64,000 nt of DNA, from the NCBI GenBank assembly GCA_022792335.1, contig JAAWAV010000055.1:1-64000 (forward strand). The letters are read 5' to 3'. The stretch is from Lachnospiraceae bacterium (GTDB lineage: Bacteria > Bacillota > Clostridia > Lachnospirales > Lachnospiraceae). Position numbers and translations under genes: made by a program. Below, in pieces: positions 43,144 to 52,033 of this stretch; positions within the stretch are counted from its first letter, which is position 1; each line of letters opens with the position of its first letter. Below the pieces are notes generated by a model. That model searched no databases. It saw only the letters and a program-made list of their open reading frames with translations, and was not told the origin of the DNA.

Positions 43144-45567
43144 ATGGGGCGTCTCGTTTTCTATGAATACAAAAAGCTCTTTGGGAAGCGGCTTGTCCCG
43201 GTCCTGATTCTATTTTTGTTTATTTTTAACATCCTGATGTTATATCGGGAAGCGGGAGTAAAAATTGACTGGCGTTACACCAGAAAGGACGTGGGACGAG
43301 TCTATGAGGATCTCTCAGGACTCACGGCCCTGGAGGCGGAGGAACGGCTGGCCGGGCAGAAGGAGCTTCTGGAAGCAGTCGCTGTCTGGCGAGAGTGGAC
43401 GGATAATTACGCCGAGTCCACCAGAGAGGCCAGGCAAGATTTTCGCCGGCGCAATGAGAAGATTCTGAACAAGTATCCGGACCTGGATCCGGAGGGCAGT
43501 TATCTCGTATATATGACAAATTTTTACAACGAGCAGAAGCTGATCCTGGATGTACTCGCTCAGGTTTCGTCTGTGGCCCATTATGAGGACTACTTGGAAA
43601 GCATTGACGAGGAGGCAGAGATTATGACCTCCTCGTCCCTTTTCGGGAATCCGGGAACCTTCTCCTACCGGAATATTGAACGGACCCCGCCGGTTTACGA
43701 GCATCTGAAAGGAACAAAGCTCCCGGCAGTTGATTCTGAAGGGATTCTTCTGGCGACGGAGTTCAAGCTTACAGATGTACTACTTTTAGCAGTATTTCTG
43801 CTTCTGGCTCTCTCCATGATGACTGGCGAGCGGGAGGGTGGGACGCTGCTCCTTATCAAGCCTACCAGAAAGGGCTATCTGGAGACCATAACATCAAAAC
43901 TTCTGGTCATGCTCATCTCCTCTGCCGCCACCACTCTGGTCTTTTACGGATCCAGCCTGTTTCTGTCCGGGCAGATCCTGGGGCTTGGGGACCTGGCGCG
44001 TCCTGTCCAAAGTCTCAGGGGGATGCTGGCGTCTCCTTACGCCATGACGGCCGGGCAATACTTAACAGCATTCCTCGGAGCCAAGATACTGGCGTCTCTC
44101 ACCTTCGCATCTTTGCTGTTTTGTCTATGTACCGTATTCCGAAATGGCGTCAGCGCCTCTCTGGCTTCGGCGGGAACCCTCTTTGTCCAGTTTGTTCTCT
44201 ATCTGACCATTGGGCTTCATTCCTACTTAAGTCCACTCAAGATCCTAAATTTGGTATGTATGACAGACGCTTCCTGGTTCCTGGGGAATTACTGGAACAT
44301 GAACCTCTTCGGGTATCCGGTGGAGGTGATCCCGATGATCCTTGCGACAGCCATCCTGGTGTCAGGACTTTCCTGCTCCTTCACTCTGGTACATTATACA
44401 AAGGAAGTTTCTGCTCTGAGTTCGGAGAACTGCGTTTTGTCCTGGTGGAAGGGTCTCTTAAAAAAACGACGGAAAGGAAAACGAAACGCCAAGAGACGAA
44501 GCATTCGAGTGGGTCTTTTCGGGAAAGAATTTTTCAAAGTATTTGTGATGGAGCGGGCCGGCCTTTTGCTGGTTGTATTCTTTTTGTTTCAGTGGAACCA
44601 TTACAGGGATTTTCAGATTCACCCGAATGCGGAAGAATTGTTTTACCGCCAGTATGTAAACTGGGCTAAAGACGTCCCTTTGCAAGAGGTTGCCAGTCGA
44701 TATCAGGAGGAGCAAAAGCGGTTCGATGAGATTGGACGGCTGGCAGATTTGGCGGCGAAAGCCTATGCGGCAGGGAATGGTTCACTGGAAGAAGCGGAAA
44801 AAGCCAAAATGGAAATGCAGGCGACTCAGAATGCCCGTGACGGCTTCGAGAGGGCGCTCAATCAGTATGAATATGTGTTGACCCAGGTGCGAAACGGGAC
44901 AGACGCAGAGCTTTTCTACGCTTCTGGTTGGGAAACACTTCTGAATCGCCAGGGACAGCGGGTGGATGTCACGGATGTTGGAAAGCTGGTATTCTTCCTG
45001 ACAGTGGGGCTGGCTTCCGTATTTTCAGTAGAAAAAACCAGTCAGGTGGAATTTCTGCAGCGAACCTGTATCCGCGGTGGCGGCGAAATTTGTCGAAAAA
45101 AATACCTGACCGGACTTCTCTATGGAACGCTGGCCCTGGGGATTGCTTTCCTGCCCCGTTATCTGACGGTGTTTTCTGCCTATGGGACGGCCGGGCTTGG
45201 GGCTCCTTTAAAGAGCCTTCCTGTACTATCAGACATTCCTTTCAATATTCCCCTGTGGGGCTATCTGGCGTTAGTTGGCCTTTCCCGATATCTGGGGACG
45301 GCAGTGGTGGTCGGGTTGATTCTCTGGCTCTCTAAACAGAGCGGAAATCTGGTCCATACCATTCTTCTGGGCAGCCTGGCCCTCTTGCTTCCAGTCTTTC
45401 TATACCTGATGGGGTTTACGGGAGAGCCTTATCTTTCGCTGCTCCCGCTGCTTACAGGCTATTCCATGTACCGGCTGACGGCGATGCGGCTGATTTACTG
45501 GTGTCTGGCCCTTACGGCCGGCGCATGGTTTTATATCCAGGCTTATGAGGAGGGAAGTGTATCATGA
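43144..45567 (+). CDS. Large ABC-2-type permease built from two fused half-permeases
   Basis: An 807-residue membrane protein. Two similar halves follow each other: residues about 1-450 and 455-807. Each begins with a short amphipathic F-x-x-E-x-x-K or G-K-E-F-F-K segment, a single membrane helix (about 18-36 and 468-486), a charged extracytoplasmic segment with coiled-coil character, then a helix followed by a conserved cytosolic E-x-x-G-T/x-x-x-L pattern and several more helices. The ATG at 43144 follows AGGAGG by six bases; the preceding in-frame start does not. The next gene overlaps its stop by four bases. Inferred to pair with the ATPase just upstream as the complete transmembrane pathway. 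Confidence 0.82.
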   Translation: MGRLVFYEYKKLFGKRLVPVLILFLFIFNILMLYREAGVKIDWRYTRKDVGRVYEDLSGLTALEAEERLAGQKELLEAVAVWREWTDNYAESTREARQDFRRRNEKILNKYPDLDPEGSYLVYMTNFYNEQKLILDVLAQVSSVAHYEDYLESIDEEAEIMTSSSLFGNPGTFSYRNIERTPPVYEHLKGTKLPAVDSEGILLATEFKLTDVLLLAVFLLLALSMMTGEREGGTLLLIKPTRKGYLETITSKLLVMLISSAATTLVFYGSSLFLSGQILGLGDLARPVQSLRGMLASPYAMTAGQYLTAFLGAKILASLTFASLLFCLCTVFRNGVSASLASAGTLFVQFVLYLTIGLHSYLSPLKILNLVCMTDASWFLGNYWNMNLFGYPVEVIPMILATAILVSGLSCSFTLVHYTKEVSALSSENCVLSWWKGLLKKRRKGKRNAKRRSIRVGLFGKEFFKVFVMERAGLLLVVFFLFQWNHYRDFQIHPNAEELFYRQYVNWAKDVPLQEVASRYQEEQKRFDEIGRLADLAAKAYAAGNGSLEEAEKAKMEMQATQNARDGFERALNQYEYVLTQVRNGTDAELFYASGWETLLNRQGQRVDVTDVGKLVFFLTVGLASVFSVEKTSQVEFLQRTCIRGGGEICRKKYLTGLLYGTLALGIAFLPRYLTVFSAYGTAGLGAPLKSLPVLSDIPFNIPLWGYLALVGLSRYLGTAVVVGLILWLSKQSGNLVHTILLGSLALLLPVFLYLMGFTGEPYLSLLPLLTGYSMYRLTAMRLIYWCLALTAGAWFYIQAYEEGSVS

Positions 45568-46715
45568 AAAGAAAATGGATGGTATTTGGAGCGGTTGCTC
45601 TGTTCTTTTCGGCTGTAGGCCTGGGCCTTTATCTGGGTACGCCTTCTATTCCAAAGCGAAACAGTGAACAGCTTATCTCCGTACAGTCTGTGGCATCCCT
45701 CACTGGATATGCGGAGGAGGAGGCCTTAAGGAGCCGGTTCCTAGGGATTCTTTCCAGAAAAGAAGCGGTGACTGTGCGGTTGGACGAGGGCCGGGAGACC
45801 GGTGGTTTTCTGGTAGAAGTAGGGGATCCGGTGAAGGAAGGCTCCATCCTCGCGACCTATGACAATGCTTCCCTCCTTCTGGAAAAAGAACAGCTCCTTT
45901 TAGACCGGGAACAGATACTCTTTGATCTGGAAAATTCAAAACTCCAGATCCGGACTCTGAAACAGGAACGAAATCAGGCAGAAGCATCTCAGAAGGAGGA
46001 CTATGGCCTACAGATTTTGAACGCACAGGCGGATCTGGAACAAAAAGAATACGAGCTTGGCCGGAAAGACCGGGAGGTTGCGATTCTGGAAGAAAAGCTG
46101 GCAGTAAGGGACGTAGTCTCTCCCTGTGAGGGAGTCGTGACAGAAATAGACTCAAACAATGGAAGCCTCTCCATTGTTTCAGAAGGTTCTTATAAATTTC
46201 AGTTTTCTGTCAGTGAAGAGGAGTTGAAAGATTTTCAGGCCGGGGATACGGTGACGCTCACTTCCAGAGATGGAAAAAACTCTTGCAAGGGAACGGTAAG
46301 CCGTACTGATTCTGAAACTCCTGCAAAAAGTGAAACGTCCTCCGGCGCTGCCAGGGCTTCCATGTACCCAGTGTGTGGGACCGTCATGGATGCGGAAGGT
46401 TTTCTGCCGGGCCAACACATTTATATCGGGAAAGCAGAGCCTGGGGAAGAAAAAGCAGACCTGGAACAGGAGAAAAAATCTGTAGCAGACGCTAAAATCC
46501 TTCTGCCCGAAGGATATGTGGAAGATGCGTCCGGAGAGCCCTGGGTATGGGTGGTGGGAGAATCTGGACAGATAGAAAAGCGTCCAGTTATCCTGGGCGT
46601 CTATAACGACAGGCAGAACGCCTGGCAGGTGACAGAGGGGTTATCTATGACAGATTATCTAGCATGGCCCTCCGCGCTTCTGGAGGAAGGGCAAAAAGCC
46701 GATTTCGGAGAGTGA
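45564..46715 (+). CDS. Membrane-fusion (HlyD/MacA-type) adaptor protein 1
   Basis: A 383-residue protein anchored by an N-terminal helix (about 5-25). It has a first lipoyl-like half (G-G-F-L-V-E-V-G-D-P-V-K-E-G-S-I-L), a coiled-coil hairpin (about 105-180), the second lipoyl half (V-V-S-P-C-E-G-V-V-T-E-I-D), and a beta-barrel and membrane-proximal region. This layout is that of periplasmic adaptors. In Gram-positive bacteria such proteins couple ABC permeases to extracytoplasmic steps. ATG overlaps the permease stop. Confidence 0.85.
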   Translation: MKRKWMVFGAVALFFSAVGLGLYLGTPSIPKRNSEQLISVQSVASLTGYAEEEALRSRFLGILSRKEAVTVRLDEGRETGGFLVEVGDPVKEGSILATYDNASLLLEKEQLLLDREQILFDLENSKLQIRTLKQERNQAEASQKEDYGLQILNAQADLEQKEYELGRKDREVAILEEKLAVRDVVSPCEGVVTEIDSNNGSLSIVSEGSYKFQFSVSEEELKDFQAGDTVTLTSRDGKNSCKGTVSRTDSETPAKSETSSGAARASMYPVCGTVMDAEGFLPGQHIYIGKAEPGEEKADLEQEKKSVADAKILLPEGYVEDASGEPWVWVVGESGQIEKRPVILGVYNDRQNAWQVTEGLSMTDYLAWPSALLEEGQKADFGE

Positions 46716-46728
46716 GGAGGTATACGGC

Positions 46729-48909
46729 ATGGAAAAACAGACCTGGACGGGAAAGACAAGAGCGCTCGCGGCGGGATGTGCTGCAGTCCTTTTGCTCGGC
46801 GGATTTTTGTCCGGCATGGGACTTCGGAAACTTTTCCCAGACAGAGGAGAATGTGTCTCTGTCTATTCCGTGGAGGGGCTCCGAAATAAAAAGTGGTCCG
46901 ACGCGATAAGGGTTCCCGCCACAGTGGAAGCCGGCTCCTTAACGGCCTATTATTACGACAGCCGGAAACCGGCTGTGGAACTCTATGTGAAAGAAGGACA
47001 GATGGTGGAAGCCGGAACCCCATTGCTTCGCTATGACTGCACGCGTTTGGAGGAGGAGCTTTCCGGAGTGGAACAAACTCTGAGGAACCAGCGGATCTAT
47101 CTGGAACGGCTGGGAAGTTTTATCGGAACTTTAAGGGCGACAAAGCCCAGGCGAGAGGGTCTAGGCCTGGGAAAGGCTGGTGGTAGCAGGAGCCCTGCAG
47201 TTTCTTTTGCCAAAGTCAGGACAGGTGAAAAGTCTTTTCTCTCTTTCGTCGGAAATAGAACAGGCGAAAAAGTCCCGGTTATTTCTGCTGAAGAAAGCCT
47301 GGAGGGGCTTGTGGAAGAAGAAAGGCCAGGCAACGCGCCTGTCGTATATGAGCGGGTTGACAAAACCTCGGTACCCTCTGGCGGAAACGGGACGGCACAA
47401 GATCCTTATGTATATTATATAAGGAAGGGAGGGGAAGTGGCTCCGGAAGTGACCGCTATTCTGGTTCGGCTTGGTCGTTGCGGCCGGTTTGTGATTGTAG
47501 AGGATGAAGGGAGTATCCAGGCCCCCCTCCTTGTCTGGACTTTTGATGGAAAAGTCTATGAGGAAATCATACAGGAGGAGCCTCCTTCTGAATCAGACGA
47601 TTCTTCTGAGAGCAAAGATGAGAGTAGTTCTCCGGAAGAAAGTTCTGCATCAACGACGGAAAGTGAAAGTACAGAACCCTCCGTAGAAACGTCGGAAAAA
47701 GAAACCAGTTCATCACAGAGCGAGGCTTCCACTCCGGAAAGTAGTACGCCAGTAACAGACGAGATGGAAACCAGCGCGTCGGAAACAGAGGGACCAGAAA
47801 CCAGCATATCGGAAACCAGCAGGCCGGAAACAGAGATACCAGAAACCAGCATATCGGAAACCAGCAGGCCGGAAACAGAGATACCAGAAACCAGCATATC
47901 GGAAACCAGAAGGCCGGAGACAGAGATACCAGAAACCAGCATACCAGAGGAGAGTACTCTGCCGTCGGAAGAAACCCCCTCTGCTCCGAACAGTGAAACG
48001 GCTCCCGCCGATTCCTTTGAAAATTTTGATGACGAGGCGTTGGACGGGGCGCTGGGAGGGCTGGAAAATGCTCCCCAGGGATATACGAAGGAAGAACTGG
48101 CACAGGCTATCCGGGAACGGAGCCTGGAATATAAAAACCTGGAGCTTTCCATCCGGGAAGCAGAGCTTCAGACGAAAACTCTACAAGCGGAGATTGAAGA
48201 GGGTGTCTTGACAGCGAAGGCAGACGGGCAGGTCCGAATAGCGATGGAGCCGGCGGAAGCTGCCCACTCAGGACAGCCGATACTCGTACTTCAGGGGAGG
48301 ACCGGAAATTCTTTAAAGGGCCAAATGAACGAGATGCTGGCAGCTAGCTTAAAGCCTGGAGACAAGTTCTCCGTATCTGCAAGAGTCCGGGAAAAAGAGG
48401 TCTCCTTCGAGGCTGTCCTTCAGTCAATAGAAAAAGATCCGGAAACAGGAAATGGAACAAATGACGCTTCCGGCAGGGAAACCATAGGATCCGTAGCAAG
48501 CGGCGGTACGGAAAATCCTGCCATGAGTTATTATTGTTTTTCTGCCTCCCTGACCGATGCAAAAGGGATCGGGGCCGGAGATGTGATGGAAGTAATGATC
48601 CCCCGGACGCTTTTTGAGCAGACGACAGGAGAAGCTCCTGCAGGAGGCGGCCTGGTTTTACCGGATGCGCTTCTGTTTTACGAAAATGGTTCCGCTTTCG
48701 TATACGCCATGGACGGCAATAACCGCCTGGAAAAGCGGCCGGTAAAAATCGGAAGAAGCTTTGAGGGAACCAATACGGAGATTCTTGAGGGAATCACGGA
48801 AAAAGACTATCTGGCTTATCCAAAAGAAGCCGCCGGGCTGGAAGGCGCAAGTGTTCGACTCGTCTACGGCACAGAAATGGAAATTCGGACAGAAGCGTCT
48901 GGGGAATGA
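46729..48909 (+). CDS. Membrane-fusion adaptor protein 2 with Ser/Thr/Glu-rich repeat insert
   Basis: A 726-residue adaptor. After an N-terminal helix (about 9-30) comes a lipoyl-like half (L-Y-V-K-E-G-Q-M-V-E-A-G-T-P-L), then, in place of a simple coiled-coil hairpin, an extended region of about 400 residues. This includes an Ser/Thr/Glu/Pro-rich stretch (about 280-427) with three tandem 15-residue units of the type E-T-S-I-S-E-T-S-R-P-E-T-E-I-P (about 356-405). A short coil, the second lipoyl half (L-T-A-K-A-D-G-Q-V-R-I) and beta domains follow. GAGGAGG-type site 13 bases after adaptor 1. The low-complexity insert looks like a wall-spanning or glycosylatable stalk. Confidence 0.82.
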   Translation: MEKQTWTGKTRALAAGCAAVLLLGGFLSGMGLRKLFPDRGECVSVYSVEGLRNKKWSDAIRVPATVEAGSLTAYYYDSRKPAVELYVKEGQMVEAGTPLLRYDCTRLEEELSGVEQTLRNQRIYLERLGSFIGTLRATKPRREGLGLGKAGGSRSPAVSFAKVRTGEKSFLSFVGNRTGEKVPVISAEESLEGLVEEERPGNAPVVYERVDKTSVPSGGNGTAQDPYVYYIRKGGEVAPEVTAILVRLGRCGRFVIVEDEGSIQAPLLVWTFDGKVYEEIIQEEPPSESDDSSESKDESSSPEESSASTTESESTEPSVETSEKETSSSQSEASTPESSTPVTDEMETSASETEGPETSISETSRPETEIPETSISETSRPETEIPETSISETRRPETEIPETSIPEESTLPSEETPSAPNSETAPADSFENFDDEALDGALGGLENAPQGYTKEELAQAIRERSLEYKNLELSIREAELQTKTLQAEIEEGVLTAKADGQVRIAMEPAEAAHSGQPILVLQGRTGNSLKGQMNEMLAASLKPGDKFSVSARVREKEVSFEAVLQSIEKDPETGNGTNDASGRETIGSVASGGTENPAMSYYCFSASLTDAKGIGAGDVMEVMIPRTLFEQTTGEAPAGGGLVLPDALLFYENGSAFVYAMDGNNRLEKRPVKIGRSFEGTNTEILEGITEKDYLAYPKEAAGLEGASVRLVYGTEMEIRTEASGE

Positions 48910-48923
48910 AGGGAGAGGGGAGA

Positions 48924-49730
48924 ATGGAAAAAAAGAAACGCCGGCTTGTTTTTCTTGGCCTGCTCCTGACTATGGGCGTCAGTTTTCTGTCTTTCCAGCT
49001 TGGTATGCGGTGGAACGAGAAGGATGTAAAGAAAATCTCTGATATAGAAACCATGGAAGCAGAAACGGCCGCCGAGGGAGCATGGACGGCTTTCGGAAGG
49101 AATTGTATGGTAATATGCCCCGCCTTTTCAGATGGAACTTTTTGTGACTTTTCTATAGAAGCTACGCCTTCCTCCCTCCTCTCTCTGGCAGACCGGCTCC
49201 TCCCGGAACTCGAAGGAAAAGAACAGATAGCCAAGGCGGCCGCCTTTTACTGGAGAGACAAAGGGAACGTCTATCATGGAATGGACGAACTACATGCAGG
49301 AAATATTTTGGGTATAGACCCTGATTTTCTCTCAGCCTCCGGTTTTCAGGTGGAAAAGGGACGGGGACTCACTGAGCGGGATGTCGAAGAAAAAAGACAG
49401 GTAGCTCTTCTTGACGGCCGTTCAGCCAATGCCCTATTCTCAGGAACGGATCCGGTGGGCGAGACCATCGAGGTAGAGGGCCGCCTGTATCAGATAGCCG
49501 GCGTTGTCAGCCTTGGAGGATCTCAGACAGACGGCGGCCTGGTACTGATCCCGGAGAGCACCTGGCCAGAAATATACCAGTATGAAGAACCAAAGTCTGT
49601 CGTCATTCGGGCATCTGAAAAAAATATGGATAGAGAAACTACCACCAGGCTGGCCCAGGCCGCAGCCCGCACATTAAACAGCATGATACCAGAAACAGAA
49701 CCCATTCATTACAAACCCTTGCCAAACTAA
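48924..49730 (+). CDS. Lone MacB-type periplasmic core domain protein with single membrane anchor
   Basis: A 268-residue protein: basic N-terminus, one membrane helix (about 8-25), then an extracytoplasmic domain resembling the MacB_PCD region of FtsX-type permeases (V-A-L-L-D-G-R-S-A-N-A-L-F, D-P-V-G-E-T-I-E-V-E-G-R-L-Y-Q-I-A-G-V-V). The three C-terminal helices that FtsX/MacB permeases need are absent: the frame stops at 49730 and the next base begins the repeat array. It may be a genuine accessory subunit or a permease truncated by repeat insertion. I start at 48924 (GGGAG-AGGGG upstream); an ATG at 48906 overlaps the previous stop. Confidence 0.7.
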   Translation: MEKKKRRLVFLGLLLTMGVSFLSFQLGMRWNEKDVKKISDIETMEAETAAEGAWTAFGRNCMVICPAFSDGTFCDFSIEATPSSLLSLADRLLPELEGKEQIAKAAAFYWRDKGNVYHGMDELHAGNILGIDPDFLSASGFQVEKGRGLTERDVEEKRQVALLDGRSANALFSGTDPVGETIEVEGRLYQIAGVVSLGGSQTDGGLVLIPESTWPEIYQYEEPKSVVIRASEKNMDRETTTRLAQAAARTLNSMIPETEPIHYKPLPN

Positions 49731-50255
49731 CAGTCCGCCTTCTCCAGCCTCTCCATCAAAAACTCTTTCAACGGGCGGGGGACTTTTTCGAGGCGGACGG
49801 TAGGCGGTTTTCAGCCGTATCTGCGAGAAACAGTCCTCCAGCCCCCCTACACGCTGATACTCCTTTTCCAAACGTCCAGTGATCTTTCTATACTACCAGT
49901 CCACCTTCTCCAACCACTCCCACGAAAAACTCTTTCAACGGGCGGGGGACTTTTTCGAGGCAGATGGTAGGCGCTTTTCAGCCGTATCTGCGAGAAACAG
50001 TCCTCCAGCCCCCCTATATGCTGACAGTCCGCCCTTCCCAGCCATTCCCATACAAGCTCACTCCACCTGGACCACCGGCGGACCTTCGGCGTTGATACTC
50101 CTTTCCCGAGCGGCCGACGACCTTTCTGTGCTGCCGGCAGGCCTTTCCCAACCACCTCCACGAAAACCCTCTCGACGGGCGGGGGACTTTTTCGAGGCAG
50201 ATGGTAGGCGCTTTTCAGCCGTATCTGCGAGAAACAGTCCTCCAGCCCCCCCTAC
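49731..50255. repeat. Array of about 166-bp imperfect repeats between convergent stop codons
   Basis: Unit 1 spans 49731-49896, unit 2 49897-50024 (lacking the last 38 bases), and unit 3 50025-50255, which starts with a degenerate truncated half and then a full core. The conserved core (about 49758-49850, 49925-50017, 50161-50255) contains GGGCGGGGGACTTTTTCGAGG, CAGCCGTATCTGCGAGAAACAG and TCCTCCAGCCCCCCTA. The array begins one base after the MacB-domain stop and its last triplet is the spoIIE stop codon (TAG). Short frames across it are not conserved between units, so I call no genes here. Confidence 0.9.
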
Positions 50256-51910
50256 GTTCTCCATATCCCAACCGCCAATGCCGTCATATCATCCCGGTTA
50301 CTTTCTTCGGAAAGCTTCGCATACCGCAAAATTTCATCCGTCACATCCTGCAGGTTTTCTCCGGAGATGCAGGAGAGGATTTCTCTCATTGTCTCTTCCT
50401 TATCTTCCCCGGCCAGCGCGTCCAGGACGCCGTCCGTCACCATAACGATCTTGTCGCCATCCTCCAAATTCCGTTCCAGATATTCCGGACGGGCGCTGCT
50501 CAAAACACCGGCCGGAAGGCCCTCGGCCCGTATCGTCTCAATGTTCCGCCCTTTTTTCACAAACGTCGTCACACCGCCGGCTTTCGCAAACCGGCAGACC
50601 CCGCTATATAAATCCGCCACAGCCAGATCCACTGTGATTGGCCGCTGTTCCTGTTCCTTCAGGAGCAGTACTGCATTCATAAGTTTCAAAGCCTGTTCCA
50701 GACGAAAACCGCTGGAAAGAAGCTGTTCTGCCATTTCCATCACTACTTCACTGTCTTTGAATGCCCTGCTGCCAGACCCCATCCCATCTGCTACCCCAAA
50801 AAGCATCCTTTCATCCGGTAATCTGCAAAAAGTAAAATTATCCCCAGAAAGTTCCTTCTCCCCTCTGGAAGCCCTGGAAATCCCATGAAGCATCATATAC
50901 TTTGGCGCTTTCATCAGCCGCACCATACAAGATTCCCTGGTTACAATCCTTCTGCTATCCATGGCCGGGACAAATCGCTCCTCCAGAACCCGGCTGACCG
51001 TTTCGGAAAGTTCCCGTACCGTCATACATCTATTTCCCGCTGCTTTCACCCGCAAATAAATTTCCCGTTTTTCTCCGCCCTTTTCCAGTATCGTCAGATT
51101 CGTCAGACGGACCCGGCGAAACCTCAGCTCTCTGGAAAGCCTGTCCCTGTACTGTTCAGAGACGTCTCCAGTGGAGGCAATATCTACAGAAAGCTCTGAA
51201 AGAATCCGCTCCATTTCCTGAAAACTTTCCGCCACCGCTTCCCGACATTCCTCATATCGCCCTTTCCAGGCCAGTCCTTCCAAAGAAATCGACGCCACAT
51301 CACCGGGAATAACCGGAATCCCCTCTGACACTACATTTTCATCCGTCTCCTCCGGAACCTCTTCCGGCGTCTGAAAGGTTTTGGCCAACCGTTCCATAGA
51401 ATCGGATACAGATTTCACCCGTTCCGCCGCTGTCCGTTCCTTTCCCGGCATATAAAAAGAAATCGGACGAATTGGCTCTTTCCTGATTTCCTCTCTGACA
51501 AGAAGCGTTTCCGGCACCAGCAAAAAAGCCGTCGCTGCCGCAAAAAAACCGCCAATTCCCTGATTGACCTCCTGGGGAAGATACAAAAGCCCCAGAATCG
51601 CTGTACCGGCCAAAAAGCCCATGGCGCTCCCGATTTTTCCAAGACTGCGAAATATCCCCGCCAGAACACCCGCCAGACACAAAAGCCCCATACAGGAAAT
51701 ATCTTCCCGCATAATTGTTTCCAGAATCCCGCAACCAGTTCCTGTCACGGCTCCGATTCCTGCCCCATATTTATAACCGGTAAATAATACGCTAAAATAA
51801 AGGCCAACTCTCACAACAGAGGCCAGCGCCTTTCCCTGAGCCAAAAATGCCGTCAGGATAAAACCGGCCGACAAAGCCAGAGCTGCTCTGATAAATGTCT
51901 CCCTTTTCAT
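50252..51910 (-). CDS. spoIIE: Stage II sporulation protein E (PP2C-type phosphatase), short form
   Basis: Dephosphorylates SpoIIAA to activate sigma-F in the forespore. The 552-residue protein has about five membrane helices in the first 150 residues, a central regulatory region (about 170-330) and the C-terminal SpoIIE/PP2C domain with V-A-D-G-M-G-S-G (metal Asp), V-T-D-G-V-L-D and N-R-D-D-M-T-A-L. Bacillus SpoIIE is longer, with about ten helices, so the membrane part is roughly halved here. The ATG at 51908-51910 follows GGGAGG; sequence upstream is repeat DNA, not a missing N-terminus. Position after divIC matches the conserved order. Confidence 0.87.
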   Translation of the reverse strand: MKRETFIRAALALSAGFILTAFLAQGKALASVVRVGLYFSVLFTGYKYGAGIGAVTGTGCGILETIMREDISCMGLLCLAGVLAGIFRSLGKIGSAMGFLAGTAILGLLYLPQEVNQGIGGFFAAATAFLLVPETLLVREEIRKEPIRPISFYMPGKERTAAERVKSVSDSMERLAKTFQTPEEVPEETDENVVSEGIPVIPGDVASISLEGLAWKGRYEECREAVAESFQEMERILSELSVDIASTGDVSEQYRDRLSRELRFRRVRLTNLTILEKGGEKREIYLRVKAAGNRCMTVRELSETVSRVLEERFVPAMDSRRIVTRESCMVRLMKAPKYMMLHGISRASRGEKELSGDNFTFCRLPDERMLFGVADGMGSGSRAFKDSEVVMEMAEQLLSSGFRLEQALKLMNAVLLLKEQEQRPITVDLAVADLYSGVCRFAKAGGVTTFVKKGRNIETIRAEGLPAGVLSSARPEYLERNLEDGDKIVMVTDGVLDALAGEDKEETMREILSCISGENLQDVTDEILRYAKLSEESNRDDMTALAVGIWRT

Positions 51911-52033
51911 GACGATTCCTCCCTGAGAGACTATTATAACGCTCTGAGTCTGGAAAGGCTGTCGAAAGGGGAGAGCCCTTTTAAAAAAGTTTTCGACAAA
52001 CACATTTCTTGAAACTCCGAAGCTTTCGAAAAA

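Noticed and set aside
49674-50264. Short minus-strand frames across the repeat array containing a shared G-G-L-E-D-C-F-S-Q-I-R-L-K stretch
   Set aside because: They follow the repeat units, differ by amino-acid-changing substitutions between copies, and lack ribosome-binding sites. They are best seen as chance reading frames in repeat DNA.
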